The position numbers and the translations under genes were made by a program. Below are positions 42,745-52,092 of a stretch of DNA of 64,000 nucleotides, piece after piece. Every line of letters begins with the position of its first letter. Position 1 is the first letter of the stretch. This stretch comes from DATARR01 sp034666985 (lineage in GTDB: Bacteria; Acidobacteriota; Thermoanaerobaculia; Multivoradales; UBA5704), in contig JAXDKS010000031.1 of NCBI GenBank assembly GCA_034666985.1, positions 102,773 through 166,772 on the forward strand, in the 5' to 3' direction. The notes beneath the pieces were generated by a model, which ran no database searches, was not told the origin of the DNA, and saw only the letters and a list, made by a program, of their open reading frames with translations.

Positions 42745-44112
42745 ATGATCGACACCCTTCCCCAACAGAAAGCGCTCCCGCACAGCGAGGAGTCCGAGCG
42801 GGCCATCCTCGGCGGCGTGATGCTGGACCCGTCGGTGCTGCCCACCATCTCGGGACGGCTGCGGTCGGAGGACTTCTACGGCGAGCGCCACCAGATCCTC
42901 TACCAGTCCATGCTCGATCTCCAGGAGGAGCAGGTGGAGATCGACCTGCGCACCCTCCAGGCCAAGCTCGAGCAGCGGGGCCAGATCGAGATGATCGGCG
43001 GCCTCGCCTACCTGACCGGCCTCGACCTCGACCTGCCGGACATCGGCCGCATCGACTCGTATGTGGAGATCGTCAAGGAGCGGTCCATCCGCCGGCGGCT
43101 CATCCAGACGGGGGGCGAGATCATCCGCAACTGCCTGGACGGCGGGCTGCCGGCGGCGGAGGCCCTGGGACGGGCGGAGCAGTCGATCCTCAGCCTGGGC
43201 GAGGAGGCGATCCAGCGCGGCTTCATCCAGCTCTCGCACGTGCTCCACACCACCCTGGAGGAGTTGGAGGAGCGCCCCGGCTCCATGCTCACCGGCGTGC
43301 CCAGCGGTTTCATCGACTTCGACCGCATCAGCCAGGGGCTCAACCGCGGCAACCTGATCATCATCGCCGGCCGTCCGGGCATGGGCAAGACCAGCTTCGC
43401 CCTCAACGTGGCCCAGCACGTCTCCATCCGCGAGCGCAAGGGGGTGGGCGTCTTTTCGCTGGAGATGAGCCAACAGGAGCTAGCGCTGCGTATTCTCTGT
43501 TCGGAGGCCGACATCTCCTTTTCCCGGCTGCGCTCGAACCGCGTCTCCCAGAAGGAGTGGACGCGGATCATCCAGACCGTGAGGACGATCGGCGACGCGC
43601 CCTTGTTCATCGACGACTCGCCCAACCCGACCCTGCTGGAGGTGGCCTCCAAGTCCCGCCGTCTGAAGGCGGAGCGGGGCCTGGCCTTGGTGGTGCTCGA
43701 CTACCTCCAGCTCATGCAGGCCGGCGGTCGCTACGAGAACCGCAATCTGGAGATCGCCGCCATCAGCCGCGGCCTGAAGCAGCTCTCCAAGGAGCTGGAG
43801 GTCCCCGTCATCGCCCTCTCCCAACTCTCCCGCCAGCCGGAGCGGCGGGGGAGTGACCATAGACCACAACTTGCTGATTTAAGGGAAAGCGGATCCATCG
43901 AGCAGGACGCCGACATGGTGGCCTTCATCTATCGCGATGAGGTCTACAACCCCAAGGACGAGAACAAGGGGCTGGCGGAGCTGATCATCGCCAAGCACCG
44001 CAATGGCGAGACCGGGACCGTCGAGCTCGTGTTCCTGGGGGAGACCACCAGCTTCCGCAATCTCGACCGGCATGGCATGCAGGGCATGGAACCCAGTGGC
44101 GCTCCCTTCTGA
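42745..44112 (+). CDS. dnaB: Replicative DNA helicase
   Basis: A 455-aa DnaB. The N-terminal domain begins LPHSEESERAILGGVMLDPS; the RecA-like motor has Walker A AGRPGMGKTSFA, H2 VVLDYLQLM, H3 VIALSQLSR and the arginine-finger region near LRESGSIEQDADMV. It unwinds DNA at the replication fork. The ATG at 42745 gives the normal length; upstream in-frame codons lack homology. No SD-like sequence is evident. The alr start overlaps its end. Confidence 0.96.
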   Translation: MIDTLPQQKALPHSEESERAILGGVMLDPSVLPTISGRLRSEDFYGERHQILYQSMLDLQEEQVEIDLRTLQAKLEQRGQIEMIGGLAYLTGLDLDLPDIGRIDSYVEIVKERSIRRRLIQTGGEIIRNCLDGGLPAAEALGRAEQSILSLGEEAIQRGFIQLSHVLHTTLEELEERPGSMLTGVPSGFIDFDRISQGLNRGNLIIIAGRPGMGKTSFALNVAQHVSIRERKGVGVFSLEMSQQELALRILCSEADISFSRLRSNRVSQKEWTRIIQTVRTIGDAPLFIDDSPNPTLLEVASKSRRLKAERGLALVVLDYLQLMQAGGRYENRNLEIAAISRGLKQLSKELEVPVIALSQLSRQPERRGSDHRPQLADLRESGSIEQDADMVAFIYRDEVYNPKDENKGLAELIIAKHRNGETGTVELVFLGETTSFRNLDRHGMQGMEPSGAPF

Positions 44113-45364
44113 GCCTTCTGAGATTGTCGAGGCCGAGCCTCCGCACGAGACGCCTGAGGTGCAGGACCTCGAGGCGGCTCTGCGTCCGGCGTGGGTGGAC
44201 GTCGACCTGTCTGCTCTGGAGCACAACCTCGTCAGGATTCGCGAACGGTTTCGCGCCAGCGGCTCGGACGCCATGAGTATGGCCGTGGTCAAGGCGGACG
44301 GCTATGGTCACGGCGCCGTGGGGGTCTCCCGGGCGCTGGAGGAGGCCGGGGTGGACTGGCTGGGGGTCGCGCTGCTGGAGGAGGGGGCGGAGATCCGCCG
44401 CGCCGGCGTGAAGCTCCCCATCCTGGTGCTCGGCACGGCGCGGCCGGCGAAGATCGCCCTCTATCGCCGGTACCGGCTCACCCCCACGATCTCGTCGCTC
44501 CACGAGCTGGCCCTGTGGCGGGACTGGACGACGGGGCAGGCCGAGCCGCAGCCCGTCCATTTCAAGGTGGATACGGGGATGGGCCGCCTGGGTGTCGCGA
44601 TGGACGAGGTGCCGCGGGCGCTGGAGATCCTGCGCGGCCATCCCGGCCTGCGGCTGGCCGGCGTGCTCTCCCATTTCGGCGATGCGGACGATCTCGCGAG
44701 TTCCCGCAACCGGGCCCAGGAGGAGCGCTTCGCGGCCGTGCTCGCCCTGCTCACCCCGGAGGAGCGGGAGCGGGTGGTGATCCACATGGCCAACAGCGCC
44801 GCCGCCCTGCACCGGCCGGCCAGCCGTTTCGCCCTGGTGCGCCTGGGGATTGCCATCTATGGTCTCGAGCCCGCCGAGCGCCCGGACCAGCCGCTGCCGG
44901 CCGCGGACCGGACGGACCTGGAGCCGGTGATGGCGGTGCGGGCCCGCATCGTGCAGATCCGCGAGGTCCCCGCCGGCACCGCGGTCTCCTACGGCGGGCG
45001 GACGGTGACCCGGCGGCGCAGCCGCATCGCCGTGGTTCCTGTAGGCTACGCCGACGGCTACGCTTGGCGGTTGACGGGCAAGGCCGAGGCCCTGGTGCGG
45101 GGGCGGCGCGTCCCCGTGGCGGGATCAGTTACGATGGACATGACCCTCCTCGACGTCACCGACGCCGGGGCCGAGTTGGGCGACGAGGTGGTGCTGCTCG
45201 GCCGGCAGGGGAGCGAGGAGGTCACAGCCCTGGAGCTGGCGACTCACGCCGGCACCATCCCCTGGGAGATCCTCTGCCATCTGGGGTTGCGATTGCCGCG
45301 GCGCTATGTCCGGGAGGGAAGAGTGGAAGAGCTGATGTCGCGTTTTTCGCGGGAGGACTCGTGA
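44096..45364 (+). CDS. alr: Alanine racemase
   Basis: About 422 aa. The PLP-binding Lys is in AVVKADGYGHGAVG and the catalytic Tyr region is VPVGYADGY; SVTMDMTLLDVT is the conserved C-terminal motif. It makes D-alanine for peptidoglycan. The start is uncertain: the GTG at 44096 overlaps the dnaB stop by 17 nt, while an ATG at 44072 would add 8 codons. Residues before AWVDVDLSALEHNL are a non-conserved extension of about 25. Its TGA overlaps the GTG of the next gene (45361). Confidence 0.92.
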   Translation: MALPSEPSEIVEAEPPHETPEVQDLEAALRPAWVDVDLSALEHNLVRIRERFRASGSDAMSMAVVKADGYGHGAVGVSRALEEAGVDWLGVALLEEGAEIRRAGVKLPILVLGTARPAKIALYRRYRLTPTISSLHELALWRDWTTGQAEPQPVHFKVDTGMGRLGVAMDEVPRALEILRGHPGLRLAGVLSHFGDADDLASSRNRAQEERFAAVLALLTPEERERVVIHMANSAAALHRPASRFALVRLGIAIYGLEPAERPDQPLPAADRTDLEPVMAVRARIVQIREVPAGTAVSYGGRTVTRRRSRIAVVPVGYADGYAWRLTGKAEALVRGRRVPVAGSVTMDMTLLDVTDAGAELGDEVVLLGRQGSEEVTALELATHAGTIPWEILCHLGLRLPRRYVREGRVEELMSRFSREDS

Positions 45365-46116
45365 CCCTGCCTCGGCCCATGGAGGGCTTTCTCGAGGAGA
45401 TGGGGCGTTTCTTCCAGATGGTCGGGCACATCTTCGCCTGGACGCCGCGCCCGCCGTACGACGTGCGGGAGCTGATGCGCCAGATGGTGAAGGTGGGAGT
45501 GAATTCCGTGCCGGTGGTGTTCCTCACCGCCCTGTTCACGGGCATGGTGCTCGCCCTACAGACCTTCTCCGTGCTGAGCCGCTTCAACGCCGAGAGCTTC
45601 GTGGGCTCGCTGGTCGCCCTCTCCATGGTGCGCGAGCTGTCGGCCGTGCTCTCGGGCCTCATCGTGGCCGGCCGCGCCGGCTCGGCCATGGGCGCGGAGC
45701 TGGGCACCATGCGGGTCACCGAGCAGATCGACGCCCTGGAGGTGATGGCCACCGACCCCGTCCACTACCTGGTGGTGCCCCGGGTGTGGGCCTCGACGAT
45801 CATGCTGCCGCTGCTGGTGGTGATGGGAAACTTCGTGGGCATCCTGGGCGGCTACCTCGTGGCGGTCGTCCTGATGGGCGCGAACCCCGTCTCCTACCTG
45901 GACCGGACGTTCCAGTACATGCAACTGAGCGACCTCTTCTCGGGAGTCCTCAAGGCGGGCGTCTTCGGCTTCCTCCTGGCCGCGATCGGCTGCCAGCAGG
46001 GCTTCTACACCACCGGCGGCGCCGAAGGAGTGGGCCGCTCCACCACGTCGGCCGTGGTGGTGGCGAGCATCGCCATCCTGATCTCGGACTTTTTCCTCAC
46101 CCGCCTGCTGTTCTGA
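45361..46116 (+). CDS. mlaE: MlaE-family ABC transporter permease
   Basis: A 251-aa permease with about five TM helices and the family signatures LALQTFSVLSRF, ELSAVLSGLIVAGRAGSAMG and ELGTMRVTEQIDALEVM. It forms the membrane part of a lipid transporter with the ATPase and MCE protein that follow, moving phospholipids between the inner and outer membranes. GTG start overlapping the alr stop (GTGA). mlaB and mlaC homologues are not in the window. Confidence 0.94.
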   Translation: MTLPRPMEGFLEEMGRFFQMVGHIFAWTPRPPYDVRELMRQMVKVGVNSVPVVFLTALFTGMVLALQTFSVLSRFNAESFVGSLVALSMVRELSAVLSGLIVAGRAGSAMGAELGTMRVTEQIDALEVMATDPVHYLVVPRVWASTIMLPLLVVMGNFVGILGGYLVAVVLMGANPVSYLDRTFQYMQLSDLFSGVLKAGVFGFLLAAIGCQQGFYTTGGAEGVGRSTTSAVVVASIAILISDFFLTRLLF

Positions 46117-46149
46117 GGCAAGACCCTGTTTTGAGATCGTGGCCCCGTC

Positions 46150-46959
46150 ATGACCGACTCCAAACCCGTCAAGATCCGCATTCGCGATCTCCACAAGGCA
46201 TTCGGCTCCAAAGTGGTGCTGGACGGGGTGGACGTGGACATCGCGCCGGCCGAGTCGCTGGTGATCATCGGCGGCTCGGGCACGGGCAAGAGCGTGCTGC
46301 TCAAGCACATCATCGGCCTGCTCAAGCCCGACTCCGGGACGGTGGAGGTGGATGGCCAGGCGGTGGAGAAGCTGGGCAACCGGGAGATCACCGAGTTCCG
46401 GCGCAAGTTCGGCATGTCGTTCCAGGAGGGGGCCCTGTTCGACTCCATGACGGTGTGGCAGAACGTGGCCTTCCCTTTGCAGCGTTTGACCAAGATGTCG
46501 CACAGCGAGATCGGGGACCGGGTGGAGGAGTGCCTGACCATGGTGCGGCTCGAAGGAGTGGGGGAGAAGCTGCCGTCGCAGCTCTCGGGCGGCATGCGGC
46601 GGCGGGTGGGCTTCGCCCGCTCCGTGGCCCACACGCCGGAGATCCTCCTCTTCGACGAGCCGACGACCGGGCTCGACCCGGTGACCACGGCGCTCATCGG
46701 CGAGGTGATCCTCGATCTCTCGGACCGTCTGAAGACGACTACCGTCACCATCACCCACGACATGGAGAGCGCCTTCCTGATCGGCGACCGGATCGCCATG
46801 CTCCATCAGGGTAAAATCATTGCCGAAGCGCCGCCGGAGGAATTCCAGCGGCTTGACGATCCCCGCGTCCAGCAGTTCATTCATGGCAAGGCGGAAGGTC
46901 CGCTGTCCGAGGAAGAAGTGCCGACGCGGAGGTCGCGGGAAGAGTTGGAGACATCATGA
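46150..46959 (+). CDS. mlaF: MlaF-family ABC transporter ATPase
   Basis: A 269-aa ATPase with Walker A GGSGTGKS, Q-loop FQEGALFDSMTV (typical of MlaF), signature LSGGMRRRVGFAR and Walker B EILLFDEPTTGLDP. It powers the MlaE permease. The C-terminal 20 residues are acidic and poorly conserved (SEEEVPTRRSREELETS). Its stop overlaps the mlaD start (ATGA). Confidence 0.95.
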   Translation: MTDSKPVKIRIRDLHKAFGSKVVLDGVDVDIAPAESLVIIGGSGTGKSVLLKHIIGLLKPDSGTVEVDGQAVEKLGNREITEFRRKFGMSFQEGALFDSMTVWQNVAFPLQRLTKMSHSEIGDRVEECLTMVRLEGVGEKLPSQLSGGMRRRVGFARSVAHTPEILLFDEPTTGLDPVTTALIGEVILDLSDRLKTTTVTITHDMESAFLIGDRIAMLHQGKIIAEAPPEEFQRLDDPRVQQFIHGKAEGPLSEEEVPTRRSREELETS

Positions 46960-48452
46960 AATCAGTGGTCAAGGTCGGCATTTTCGCCACTCTCTGCCTG
47001 GTGGCTTTGGCGCTCCTCGTCTGGAAGATCGAGGATCTGAACCCGTTCAGCACCAAGGGGCAGCGCGTGGACGCGGTCTTCCGCTCCGTCGCGGGCCTGG
47101 ACGACAAGGCCTCCGTGCGTATCGCGGGCGTCAAGGTGGGCCGGGTGGACGGCGTCGGCCTCCAGGGCACCGCGGCGCGGATCACCCTGGCGCTCGACAA
47201 GCCGCTGCCGCTCACGGTCGGCACCACGGCCCGCATCGCCAACCTCGGCCTGCTGGGGGAGAAGTACGTGGAGCTCATCCCCGGCCCGCCCGGCGGGGCG
47301 CCGCTGCCGTCCGGCGCCGTGCTCCAGGGCACCACGCCGCCGAGCATCGACGACGCGATCGCCAAGATCAACGACATCGGCACGTCGATCCAGCAGGTGA
47401 CGGGACAGCTTTCGACCAGCAACGTCGGGGGCAGCCTCAACGACCTGATCCACGACATCCAGCTCACCAGCGCCGAGCTGCGGGCCTTGGTCGCCGAGAA
47501 CCGGGCCAACGTCGCCGCCGGCGTGCGGAATTTCGACGAGGTCGGAGCCATCCTCTCCCGCGAGCTGCCGCGCCTGGCCTCCCAGACCAACCGCGCCCTC
47601 GATCAGATCCAGACGCTGCTCGCGGAGAACCGCGGCAATGTCTCGGGCACCACCGCCAACCTCAAGGAGCTGACGACCAAGCTCCAGACCTCGGCCGACA
47701 ACCTCAACAAGATCTCGGGCAAGATCGCCAGCGGCGAAGGCACCCTCGGCAAGCTGATCAACGACGACAAGGCCTACAACGACGTCGTCTCGACCCTCGA
47801 CAGCATCAAGGGCGGCGTCGACACCCTGAGCGGCACTCTCGGGGCGATCAACAAGTTCAAGATCGACCTCGACCTCCAGGGCTACTACCTGCCGAGCGCG
47901 AGCAGCGCCAGCAACCCGGACAAGAACGGCACCTCCGAAAGCAGCTTCAGGGTCGACATCGATCCCCAGGACAAGAAGCACCTCTACCGGGTGGGCCTGG
48001 TCAGCAGCCCCAATGGCAAGCGGCGGGACAAGACGCAGACCATCACCGAGACGGGCCCGGACGGCATCCCGATGACGACGACGATCCACACCCTGACCTC
48101 GGAGCAGTCCTACCAGGCGACCGGCCTCTTCGGCTACAAGGCGCCAGCCGACGCGCGGCTCTGGGCCGGTATCATCGAGGGCTCGGGCGGCGCCGAGGTG
48201 GACTATCCGCTGCCCATCCTCAATCGCAAGCTCCTGCTCTCCTTCGAAGCCTTCGACTTCAACCGTCCGAACGACCTCGCCGCCCACCTGCGGCTGACCG
48301 GCCGCTACCAGTTCCACCCCAACCTCTACCTGCTCGGCGGCTACGACGATCCGCTCGAAAACCGCTCCATCTTCCTCGGCGCCGGCATCCGCTGGAACGA
48401 CGAGAACATCAAGTACCTGCTGGGAGCGCTGGGCGGGCTGGCGGGGAAGTAG
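46956..48452 (+). CDS. mlaD: MCE/MlaD-family lipid-binding protein
   Basis: A 498-aa protein: one N-terminal TM anchor (residues 5-22), an MCE domain (about 30-115, KGQRVDAVFRSVAGLDDKAS), a long helical region (about 130-300, LAENRGNVSGTTANLKELTT) and a C-terminal beta-rich part (about 300-498, YRVGLVSSPNGKRRDKTQTI; FLGAGIRWNDENIKY) that resembles an outer-membrane or barrel-like domain. E. coli MlaD is only about 180 aa, so this is the long, needle-like MCE type. It links the inner-membrane pump to the outer membrane. Confidence 0.92.
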   Translation: MKSVVKVGIFATLCLVALALLVWKIEDLNPFSTKGQRVDAVFRSVAGLDDKASVRIAGVKVGRVDGVGLQGTAARITLALDKPLPLTVGTTARIANLGLLGEKYVELIPGPPGGAPLPSGAVLQGTTPPSIDDAIAKINDIGTSIQQVTGQLSTSNVGGSLNDLIHDIQLTSAELRALVAENRANVAAGVRNFDEVGAILSRELPRLASQTNRALDQIQTLLAENRGNVSGTTANLKELTTKLQTSADNLNKISGKIASGEGTLGKLINDDKAYNDVVSTLDSIKGGVDTLSGTLGAINKFKIDLDLQGYYLPSASSASNPDKNGTSESSFRVDIDPQDKKHLYRVGLVSSPNGKRRDKTQTITETGPDGIPMTTTIHTLTSEQSYQATGLFGYKAPADARLWAGIIEGSGGAEVDYPLPILNRKLLLSFEAFDFNRPNDLAAHLRLTGRYQFHPNLYLLGGYDDPLENRSIFLGAGIRWNDENIKYLLGALGGLAGK

Positions 48453-48513
48453 GTGGTAGAAGGGGAGAGATCCTCATGCTGATGCGCGGCACCTAAAGAA
48501 GGATGAAACCTCC

Positions 48514-48543
48514 GTAGGGGCGGGGCTTGCCCCCACCCGGGAG
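48514..48543. repeat. GTAGGGGCGGGGCTTGCCCC-type intergenic hairpin
   Basis: A GC-rich partial palindrome (GGGGCGGGG/CCCCCACCC around CTTG) of a kind often seen as dispersed intergenic repeats, 60 nt after mlaD; it may also stop transcription. The surrounding gap 48453-48805 holds this, the promoter at 48654 and no gene that I can support. Confidence 0.5.
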
Positions 48544-48653
48544 GGGGCCGGCCGGGCCGAGAAGAGGGCGGTCCCTGATGCTGGCTTATCAGACTGTCTG
48601 CGCTCAGAGGACGTTCGCACCGCAATACCTCCAAGGGGAAAGCTTAGGAAGCA

Positions 48654-48682
48654 TTGACGTGGATACCGAAGCGGCGTATCCT
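48654..48682 (+). promoter_or_regulatory. Sigma70-like promoter of the collagen-like gene
   Basis: TTGACG (48654-48659), a 17-bp spacer and TATCCT (48677-48682). The spacer and -10 contain the inverted repeat GGATAC/GTATCC (48661-48666, 48676-48681), a possible operator. It lies 123 bp before the start codon, which leaves a long leader. Confidence 0.55.
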
Positions 48683-48805
48683 TAGTGTAAGTCAAGCAAT
48701 TGAAGGTACTGTCCGCTCATACAGCGAGACATCCGGTAGGGCGACCAAGTCTCGCTTGGGTCGTCCGCATTGACATGAAGGAGAAATTGAGACAAGGAGA
48801 CCTAT

Positions 48806-49333
48806 ATGAGAATTACCGGAGCAATGATTGTCCTCGTAGTGCTTGGCTTAGGTGGATCGAATGTCCTGTCAGCTCTAGCCCTATGCAAGGCAACGGATGA
48901 CACACTCAAGGTCAGAGACGACTGTAAGAAGAAAGAGGTGCGGATCGATCCTGCTTTACTTGGTTTGCAGGGACCTCCCGGTCCACAGGGTCCTCAAGGA
49001 CTTCCGGGACTGCGGGGAGCTCAAGGGCCTCAGGGACCTCAGGGAACTGCGGGCATCCTTCCTGGCTTTTACGTCGTCACCGGCCCAACCTTAATAATGG
49101 CGGTCGAGTCGACTGATACGGAGACGCTGAATTGCGACACTGGGGACGCGGCAGTGAGTTGGACTGATGAGGGATACGGCATAATCGGGATTCCTGGGGT
49201 GGGAGGTGTCCTGAACGTAGTACCCTTCCTCACGGGCACTCTCCCTACCGGCTTAACGTTCACGTTCTCCTGCAGCACGAATCCGAGGTGCCAAATCACG
49301 CACAGGATGATCTGTGCGGACCTGAACCCCTGA
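48806..49333 (+). CDS. Secreted collagen-like protein
   Basis: A 175-aa protein with a signal peptide (residues 1-26), a short Cys-containing segment, nine Gly-X-Y triplets (GPPGPQGPQGLPGLRGAQ then GPQGPQGTA, residues 55-81) and a C-terminal beta-rich domain of about 90 residues with four Cys. Such bacterial collagen-like proteins trimerise and act at the cell surface or as secreted fibres. AAGGAG is 6-7 nt before the ATG. Base composition is lower in GC than its neighbours, as seen in TTTAC/AATTA codons, which hints at transfer. Confidence 0.85.
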   Translation: MRITGAMIVLVVLGLGGSNVLSALALCKATDDTLKVRDDCKKKEVRIDPALLGLQGPPGPQGPQGLPGLRGAQGPQGPQGTAGILPGFYVVTGPTLIMAVESTDTETLNCDTGDAAVSWTDEGYGIIGIPGVGGVLNVVPFLTGTLPTGLTFTFSCSTNPRCQITHRMICADLNP

Positions 49334-49427
49334 TGGGCCGCTCGCACGACAGTTGCTGGAGGACTTTGGGGCGGTGAAAAGCCGTCGAATTTTGGTGGCT
49401 GGGGTGAAGATGGGCACCCGGGAAGAG

Positions 49428-49895
49428 CTACAGATTCCTCTTTGGTGGAGAGGAGGACCTGAGCCACTCCAGATCCGCCTGATCCTGGGGACGCGCGACC
49501 AGTTCCTTGTTCCGCATGAGATCGGATCTCCCCAGGTAGAAGACCCTTTCCGCTCCATATTGGCCTTCAACGCGGCTCTTCCAGGCCTCTTCAAATCCGA
49601 GGCCCTGGATGCTGGTCATGAAGTCGATGCGATTGGGGGGCTGGCCGAGTTGAACAATCCGGCCCGGCTGGGTGAAGTCGTCAACGGTCAGGGGCAGCGA
49701 TCCGAAGCCGAAATCGGACAAGGCTGCGAGGAGGCGCTCCGCGTTCTCGAGGGTGGGCTCGACCCAGAGGTCGATGTCCTTGGTGAATCTCGGCTTGGCG
49801 TGGAAGGCGACGGCGTAGCCGCCGACGATGAGGACCTTAACGTTCCGGGCGTTGAAGAACGCGAACAGTTCTTCGAAGTCCTTCGAGACGTTCAC
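49428..49895 (-). CDS. Nucleotidyltransferase (MNT/DUF6036-like)
   Basis: A 155-aa minimal nucleotidyltransferase: VLIVGGYAVAFHAKPRFTKD with the metal-binding D-I-D pair right after, and DFMTSIQGLGFEEAWKSR further on. Members often work as toxin or antitoxin partners that AMPylate or are paired with a small helical protein. Its start lies inside the gene upstream (59-nt overlap), consistent with a two-gene module. Confidence 0.8.
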   Translation of the reverse strand: MNVSKDFEELFAFFNARNVKVLIVGGYAVAFHAKPRFTKDIDLWVEPTLENAERLLAALSDFGFGSLPLTVDDFTQPGRIVQLGQPPNRIDFMTSIQGLGFEEAWKSRVEGQYGAERVFYLGRSDLMRNKELVARPQDQADLEWLRSSSPPKRNL

Positions 49896-50031
49896 CGGTG
49901 ACCTTCCAGGCTTGCCGCCGGAGCTCTTCGAGGGCTTCGACCCGCTCGTCTCCGGTCATGCTCGACCAGAATTCGCGGTCGGCCTCGGCCTCCTCTGCGA
50001 AGGAAGAGCACTTGCGAAGCCAGAGATCCAT
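49837..50031 (-). CDS. Small partner of the nucleotidyltransferase (64 aa)
   Basis: A 64-aa helical protein (EEAEADREFWSSMTGDERVE, ALEELRRQAWKV, ending GLRRTVRVLQRPER). Proteins of this size and pattern commonly precede DUF6036-type nucleotidyltransferases. It overlaps that gene by 59 nt in another frame. I infer a toxin-antitoxin-like pair; which partner is toxic is unknown. Confidence 0.65.
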   Translation of the reverse strand: MDLWLRKCSSFAEEAEADREFWSSMTGDERVEALEELRRQAWKVTGERLEGLRRTVRVLQRPER

Positions 50032-50099
50032 GAGCGGACTCTAGCATGTCTAGAGCTTCGGCCTCCGTCGGAACGCCTCGACGCAACTGGTACGTGATC

Positions 50100-51080
50100 C
50101 TAGCTGCTGAAGACGTCTGCAAAACTCTCAGCGGTGGAGAAGCGGTCGATCCACTCCAGGAGGAGATCGGCATCGGCTACGGCAATCCGATCACGGGTGA
50201 CCTGGTCGACGGGACCAAAACGCTTCTCGAGCAACCGGAGCAGAGCCTTGGCCTCTCCTGCCTGCAGGCCCTGTTGCAGGCCCCGTTGAAGGCCCTGTTG
50301 CCGGCCCTCTTCCCGCAGTTCCTCGTTCCAGGAGTCAATTCGTTCGGCGAGCATTGGTTCAAGCTCCTCTAAAGTCAACCGCTTGGGGATTTCGTCCGTC
50401 GTTGCCCCCAATCGAGGGAAGAGCACCTCTTGGAACTAACCCTCGAACGCACGGCGCAACTCCGGCTCCTCGGGGCCTACGTGCTCCTGAAGACGGCCGA
50501 CTCCAACGAGAACGTCTTTCCAACTCATGCTCCGTTCCAGACGGAACAGGTCTGCCACCGGACTCTCCTTCTCCCCAAGCTCCTCCGCACTGTACGCCGC
50601 CTCGTGGACCAGTTTGTACCGCAGGTGCGGCACGTAGCTTTCAGCCAGTGGATCGAAGCACTCGATCAACTCGGCCAGGTCCAGGGGCGTACCCCACGAG
50701 CCCAGACCATTGTAGACCACGATGGGGATCACCTGGGGCAACCGGCCCGACGGCGCCAGCCGCCCCTCGGCGATCAGTTGCTCGTAGAACATGCCCGTGT
50801 AGGTCATCAGGCGCACCGGCATGTAGCGGTCCGGTCGGGACTGGAACTCCAGGAGCACGTAGACGTAGACCGGATCGCCGGTATCCCGCCGCCGGAACTT
50901 CCAGATGACGTCGCTCTCCCGGTTCTTCCACTTGTCGGAGACGAAGGAGGCGTTGACCCTCTCCGCGGAGGCGAAGTCGATGAGCTCGACCCAGGCCTCG
51001 CCGATCATCTCGCGCAGGAGGTCGCACACCATGCGGGCATGGGAAAAGAAAAGACGGTAGCTGAGATCGTGCTGTCCCAA
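50100..51080 (-). pseudogene. Rpn/YhgA-type PD-(D/E)XK nuclease gene interrupted by an in-frame TAG
   Basis: Residues 1-214 (DLSYRLFFSHARMVCDLLRE, VYVYVLLEFQSRPDRYMPVR, QVIPIVVYNGLGSWGTPLDL) are the Rpn-family core with the E-x-Q of the nuclease fold. The frame stops at TAG (50436-50438) but continues in the same frame as FQEVLFPRLGATTDEIPKRL and the usual GRQQGLQRGLQQGLQAGEAK tail to 50100. A Trp codon in homologues (W.Q.VLFPR) would become TAG by one change. Either a recent nonsense mutation or readthrough; a truncated nuclease core is still encoded. The Rpn family mediates recA-independent recombination. Confidence 0.8.
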
Positions 51081-51160
51081 GAGAATTTGTCCCTAGGAAA
51101 GCATACCAGAGGAGATACGGTTCCGGATACCGCGCCCCAGGCCGGACGAACGTTCTTTTC

Positions 51161-52072
51161 CTACAGCTCCGGCATCCGCCGCGTGATCCGCCGGAAAGCC
51201 TCGACATAGCGCTCCAGGGTGCCGCGGACGACGTCCTCGGGCAGCTCCGGGGGAGGCGACTCCTTGTCCCAGCCGGATTCGTCGAGCCAGTTGCGGACGT
51301 ACTGCTTGTCGAAGGAGGCGGGCTCTTCTCCAGGCTGCCAGTGCTCGACGTCCCAGTAGCGGGAGGAGTCGGGGGTGAGGACCTCGTCGATCAGCAGCAG
51401 CTCGCCGGTGTCGAGGGCGTGGCCGAATTCGAATTTGGTGTCGGCCAGGAGGAGGTTCTGGGCGGCGGCGTGCGCGGCTCCGCGGTTGTAGAGGGCGAGG
51501 GTGAGGTCGCGCAGGGTGGCGGCGAGATCCGGCCCCACGGCTTGCTCGACGGTGGCGAAGCCCACGTTCTCGTCGTGCCCCGTCTCGGCCTTGGTGGCCG
51601 GGGTGAAGATGGGCTCGGGCAGACGGCTCGCCCGCTGCAATCCATAAGGAAGAGGGATGCCGCAGACGGTGCCCGTGCTTTGGTACTCGCGAAAGCCGCT
51701 GCCCGCGAGATAGCCCCGGGCCACGCACTCGAAGGGGACCACCCGCGCCTTGCGCGCCAGCACGGCACGTCCCCGCAGGATCTCGCGGAACGGCGCCAGG
51801 ATGGAGGGGAAATCCTCGGGCTCGGTGGCCAGCAGGTGGTTGGGCACCACCTGCGACAAGTGGCCGAACCAGAAGTTGGAGAGCTGGTTGAGGATCTTCC
51901 CCTTGCCCGGAATCCCCGGCCGCAGCACGTGGTCGTAGGCCGACAGCCGGTCGGTCGCCACGATCAGCAGAGCGTCTCCCAGGTCACCCCCGAGGTCATA
52001 AACGTCCCGCACCTTGCCCCGCCTGGGCGGCGGCAGCCCGGGGAGCTCGCTCTGCCAGAGAGCTTCCGTCAT
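51161..52072 (-). CDS. purC: Phosphoribosylaminoimidazole-succinocarboxamide synthase
   Basis: A 303-aa SAICAR synthetase. RRGKVRDVYDLGG is the nucleotide-binding start; VATDRLSAYDHVLRPGIPGK and VVPFECVARGYLAGSGFREY are signature motifs; LADTKFEFG and LIDEVLTPDSSRYW complete the active site. It joins aspartate to CAIR in purine synthesis. The length equals the eukaryotic-like monofunctional form (about 300) rather than the short bacterial one (about 240). Confidence 0.95.
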   Translation of the reverse strand: MTEALWQSELPGLPPPRRGKVRDVYDLGGDLGDALLIVATDRLSAYDHVLRPGIPGKGKILNQLSNFWFGHLSQVVPNHLLATEPEDFPSILAPFREILRGRAVLARKARVVPFECVARGYLAGSGFREYQSTGTVCGIPLPYGLQRASRLPEPIFTPATKAETGHDENVGFATVEQAVGPDLAATLRDLTLALYNRGAAHAAAQNLLLADTKFEFGHALDTGELLLIDEVLTPDSSRYWDVEHWQPGEEPASFDKQYVRNWLDESGWDKESPPPELPEDVVRGTLERYVEAFRRITRRMPEL

Positions 52073-52092
52073 CGGTTCTCCTTCGTGAACGG

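Noticed and set aside
49892..50173. 93-codon minus-strand frame overlapping the small helical protein
   Set aside because: It lies in a different frame over a better candidate with a family-like pattern and has no recognisable features.
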